Shown here piece after piece: positions 31,043 to 31,986 of a stretch of 31,986 nt of DNA. Positions within the stretch are counted from its first letter, which is position 1. Each line of letters begins with the position of its first letter. Position numbers and translations under genes: made by a program. The stretch is from RGIG3528 sp964653855 (GTDB lineage Bacteria > Bacillota > Clostridia > Lachnospirales > Lachnospiraceae), in NCBI GenBank assembly GCA_964653855.1, contig CAZZFV010000025.1:1-31986 (forward strand). The letters are read 5' to 3'. The notes beneath the pieces were generated by a model, which did no database searches, was not told the DNA's origin, and saw nothing but the letters and a program-made list of their open reading frames with translations.

Positions 31043-31986
31043 TTAAACAATCGTCCAAACGGTGCCTTCTCTTGTATCCTTTATTTCAACGTTTCTGCTC
31101 TTTAATTCTTCCCTTATCGCATCCGCTGCCGCAAAGTCCTTGTTGCGTTTTGCTTCTTTTCTTTCTTCTATCTTTTTGTTGATAAAATCAAGAAGTTCGG
31201 GATCGATATCCTGATTTCCCTTTTCATCAAAATCTCTCGTAAGTGACAAAGAAAGCACTGCGTCAAACGCGTTAACCAGCATAAGACGCGTAAACGCATT
31301 AACGTTAGCCGCCAATACATCGTAAAGCACCGTAAGTCCGGATGACGTATTTATGTCGTTTCCGATAGCTGTAAGGAACTTATCGATATATTCGAGGTAT
31401 ACGTCCGTGTCGAGCGCCGTACCTATAGCGGCTTTTGTGATTTCCGCTTTCACATTACCGTCGTCATGCACGGCCTTTTTCCTTGCATTTTCGATTTTTT
31501 CGGAAATTTCCGCTATTTTGTTTTCTGAAAGTCCCGTCTCTTTTTTAAGCGCACTCACACGCTTTACAAGCTTTTCGTATGCATTCTTAACGTTTGAAAG
31601 CGCATCGTAAGAAAACTCAAGCGGCTTTCTGTAATGCGACTGAAGGCAGAAAAGTCTGTAAACCATGGGATCATAGCCTTTTTCCGTCAAAACGGAAACC
31701 GTCAAAAATTCACCCTTTGATTTACTCATTTTGCCCGTTCTGTCATTTAAGTGATGCACATGGAACCAGTAATTTACCCATTTATGTCCGAGATAGCTCT
31801 CGCTTTGCGCGATTTCGTTTGTGTGATGCGGGAACATGTTGTCAATGCCGCCGCAATGAATATCCATATATTCTCCGAGGTGCTTCATGCTTATGCAAGA
31901 GCACTCTATATGCCATCCGGGATATCCGACGCCCCAGGGGCTGTCCCACTTTAAAGCCTGATCTTCAAACTTTGACTTTGTAAACC
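31043..31986 (-). CDS. cysS: Cysteinyl-tRNA synthetase, 3' part (5' end beyond the window)
   Basis: The last 313 codons or so. The frame is open to the window edge, reading 'FTKSKFEDQALKWDSPWG' at the boundary, then 'GYPGWHIECSCISM' (zinc-binding Cys), 'DIHCGGIDNMFPHHTNE' (further zinc ligands), 'GKMSKSKGE' (the KMSKS ATP loop) and a DALR-like helical anticodon domain. It charges tRNA-Cys. The start codon, HIGH motif and promoter lie outside. The TAA stop is followed at once by the mrnC ribosome site. The internal ATG at 31888 is not the true start. Confidence 0.95.
   Translation of the reverse strand, partial: FTKSKFEDQALKWDSPWGVGYPGWHIECSCISMKHLGEYMDIHCGGIDNMFPHHTNEIAQSESYLGHKWVNYWFHVHHLNDRTGKMSKSKGEFLTVSVLTEKGYDPMVYRLFCLQSHYRKPLEFSYDALSNVKNAYEKLVKRVSALKKETGLSENKIAEISEKIENARKKAVHDDGNVKAEITKAAIGTALDTDVYLEYIDKFLTAIGNDINTSSGLTVLYDVLAANVNAFTRLMLVNAFDAVLSLSLTRDFDEKGNQDIDPELLDFINKKIEERKEAKRNKDFAAADAIREELKSRNVEIKDTREGTVWTIV

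Overview
The window reads as chromosomal DNA from an anaerobic Firmicute of class Clostridia, most likely family Lachnospiraceae. The evidence is a DUF5688-type protein (a family I associate with Lachnospiraceae), a FliK-like protein with the repeated 'P-(I/V)-(S/T)-x-(E/D)-N' motif of clostridial hook-length proteins, a meso-DAP-type MurE (DNPR motif), strong GGAGG ribosome sites with several TTG/GTG starts, and Gram-positive gene orders (infC-rpmI-rplT; cysS-mrnC-rlmB). Nearly all genes lie on the minus strand; only the FliK-like gene (101-1750) and the DUF5688 gene (8890-9723) are on plus. I see no IS element, prophage, CRISPR array or rRNA. This is core chromosome with some accessory catabolic genes.

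Layout, left to right. (1) 1-5.7 kb: FliK-like gene, converging on a GH2 beta-galactosidase and a PHP-domain phosphoesterase. (2) 5.8-8.7 kb: a six-helix membrane protein, a GNAT acetyltransferase fused to a membrane hairpin, a second GNAT and a TtcA-like tRNA thiolase. (3) 8.8-9.8 kb: DUF5688 gene and a bidirectional terminator. (4) 9.9-12.9 kb: murE and a membrane-anchored solute-binding-like protein, behind a promoter overlapped by a 12-bp inverted repeat. (5) 13-15.8 kb: an SbcD/SbcC-like (YhaO/YhaN-like) pair in which the ATPase carries two central membrane helices. (6) 15.8-20.8 kb: histidine phosphatase, D-2-hydroxyacid dehydrogenase, cdd, deoD, deoC and a GH27 alpha-galactosidase, i.e. 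nucleoside and galactoside use. (7) 21-22.4 kb: infC-rpmI-rplT with an AUU-start infC and a roughly 220-nt structured leader containing an attenuator. (8) 22.4-29.5 kb: degV, then a tightly overlapping operon of amidase-like, truA-like, pyrC, pyrF, asnB-like and greA. (9) 29.6-32 kb: tRNA-Thr(GGU), rlmB, mrnC and the 3' part of cysS, which runs off the window.

I found no clear new multi-gene defence or biosynthesis system. The most interesting signals are these. Three enzymes of the pyrC-pyrF operon have altered catalytic centres: the amidase has lost a zinc His and the catalytic Glu, TruA has Glu for the catalytic Asp, and the asparagine synthetase lacks the glutaminase N-terminus. Short tandem duplications (13-30 bp) recur at gene boundaries, often across a stop codon, and one seems to have supplied the next gene's ribosome binding site. 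The -35 element of the infC promoter lies inside the degV terminator hairpin. murE has a large operator-like dyad.
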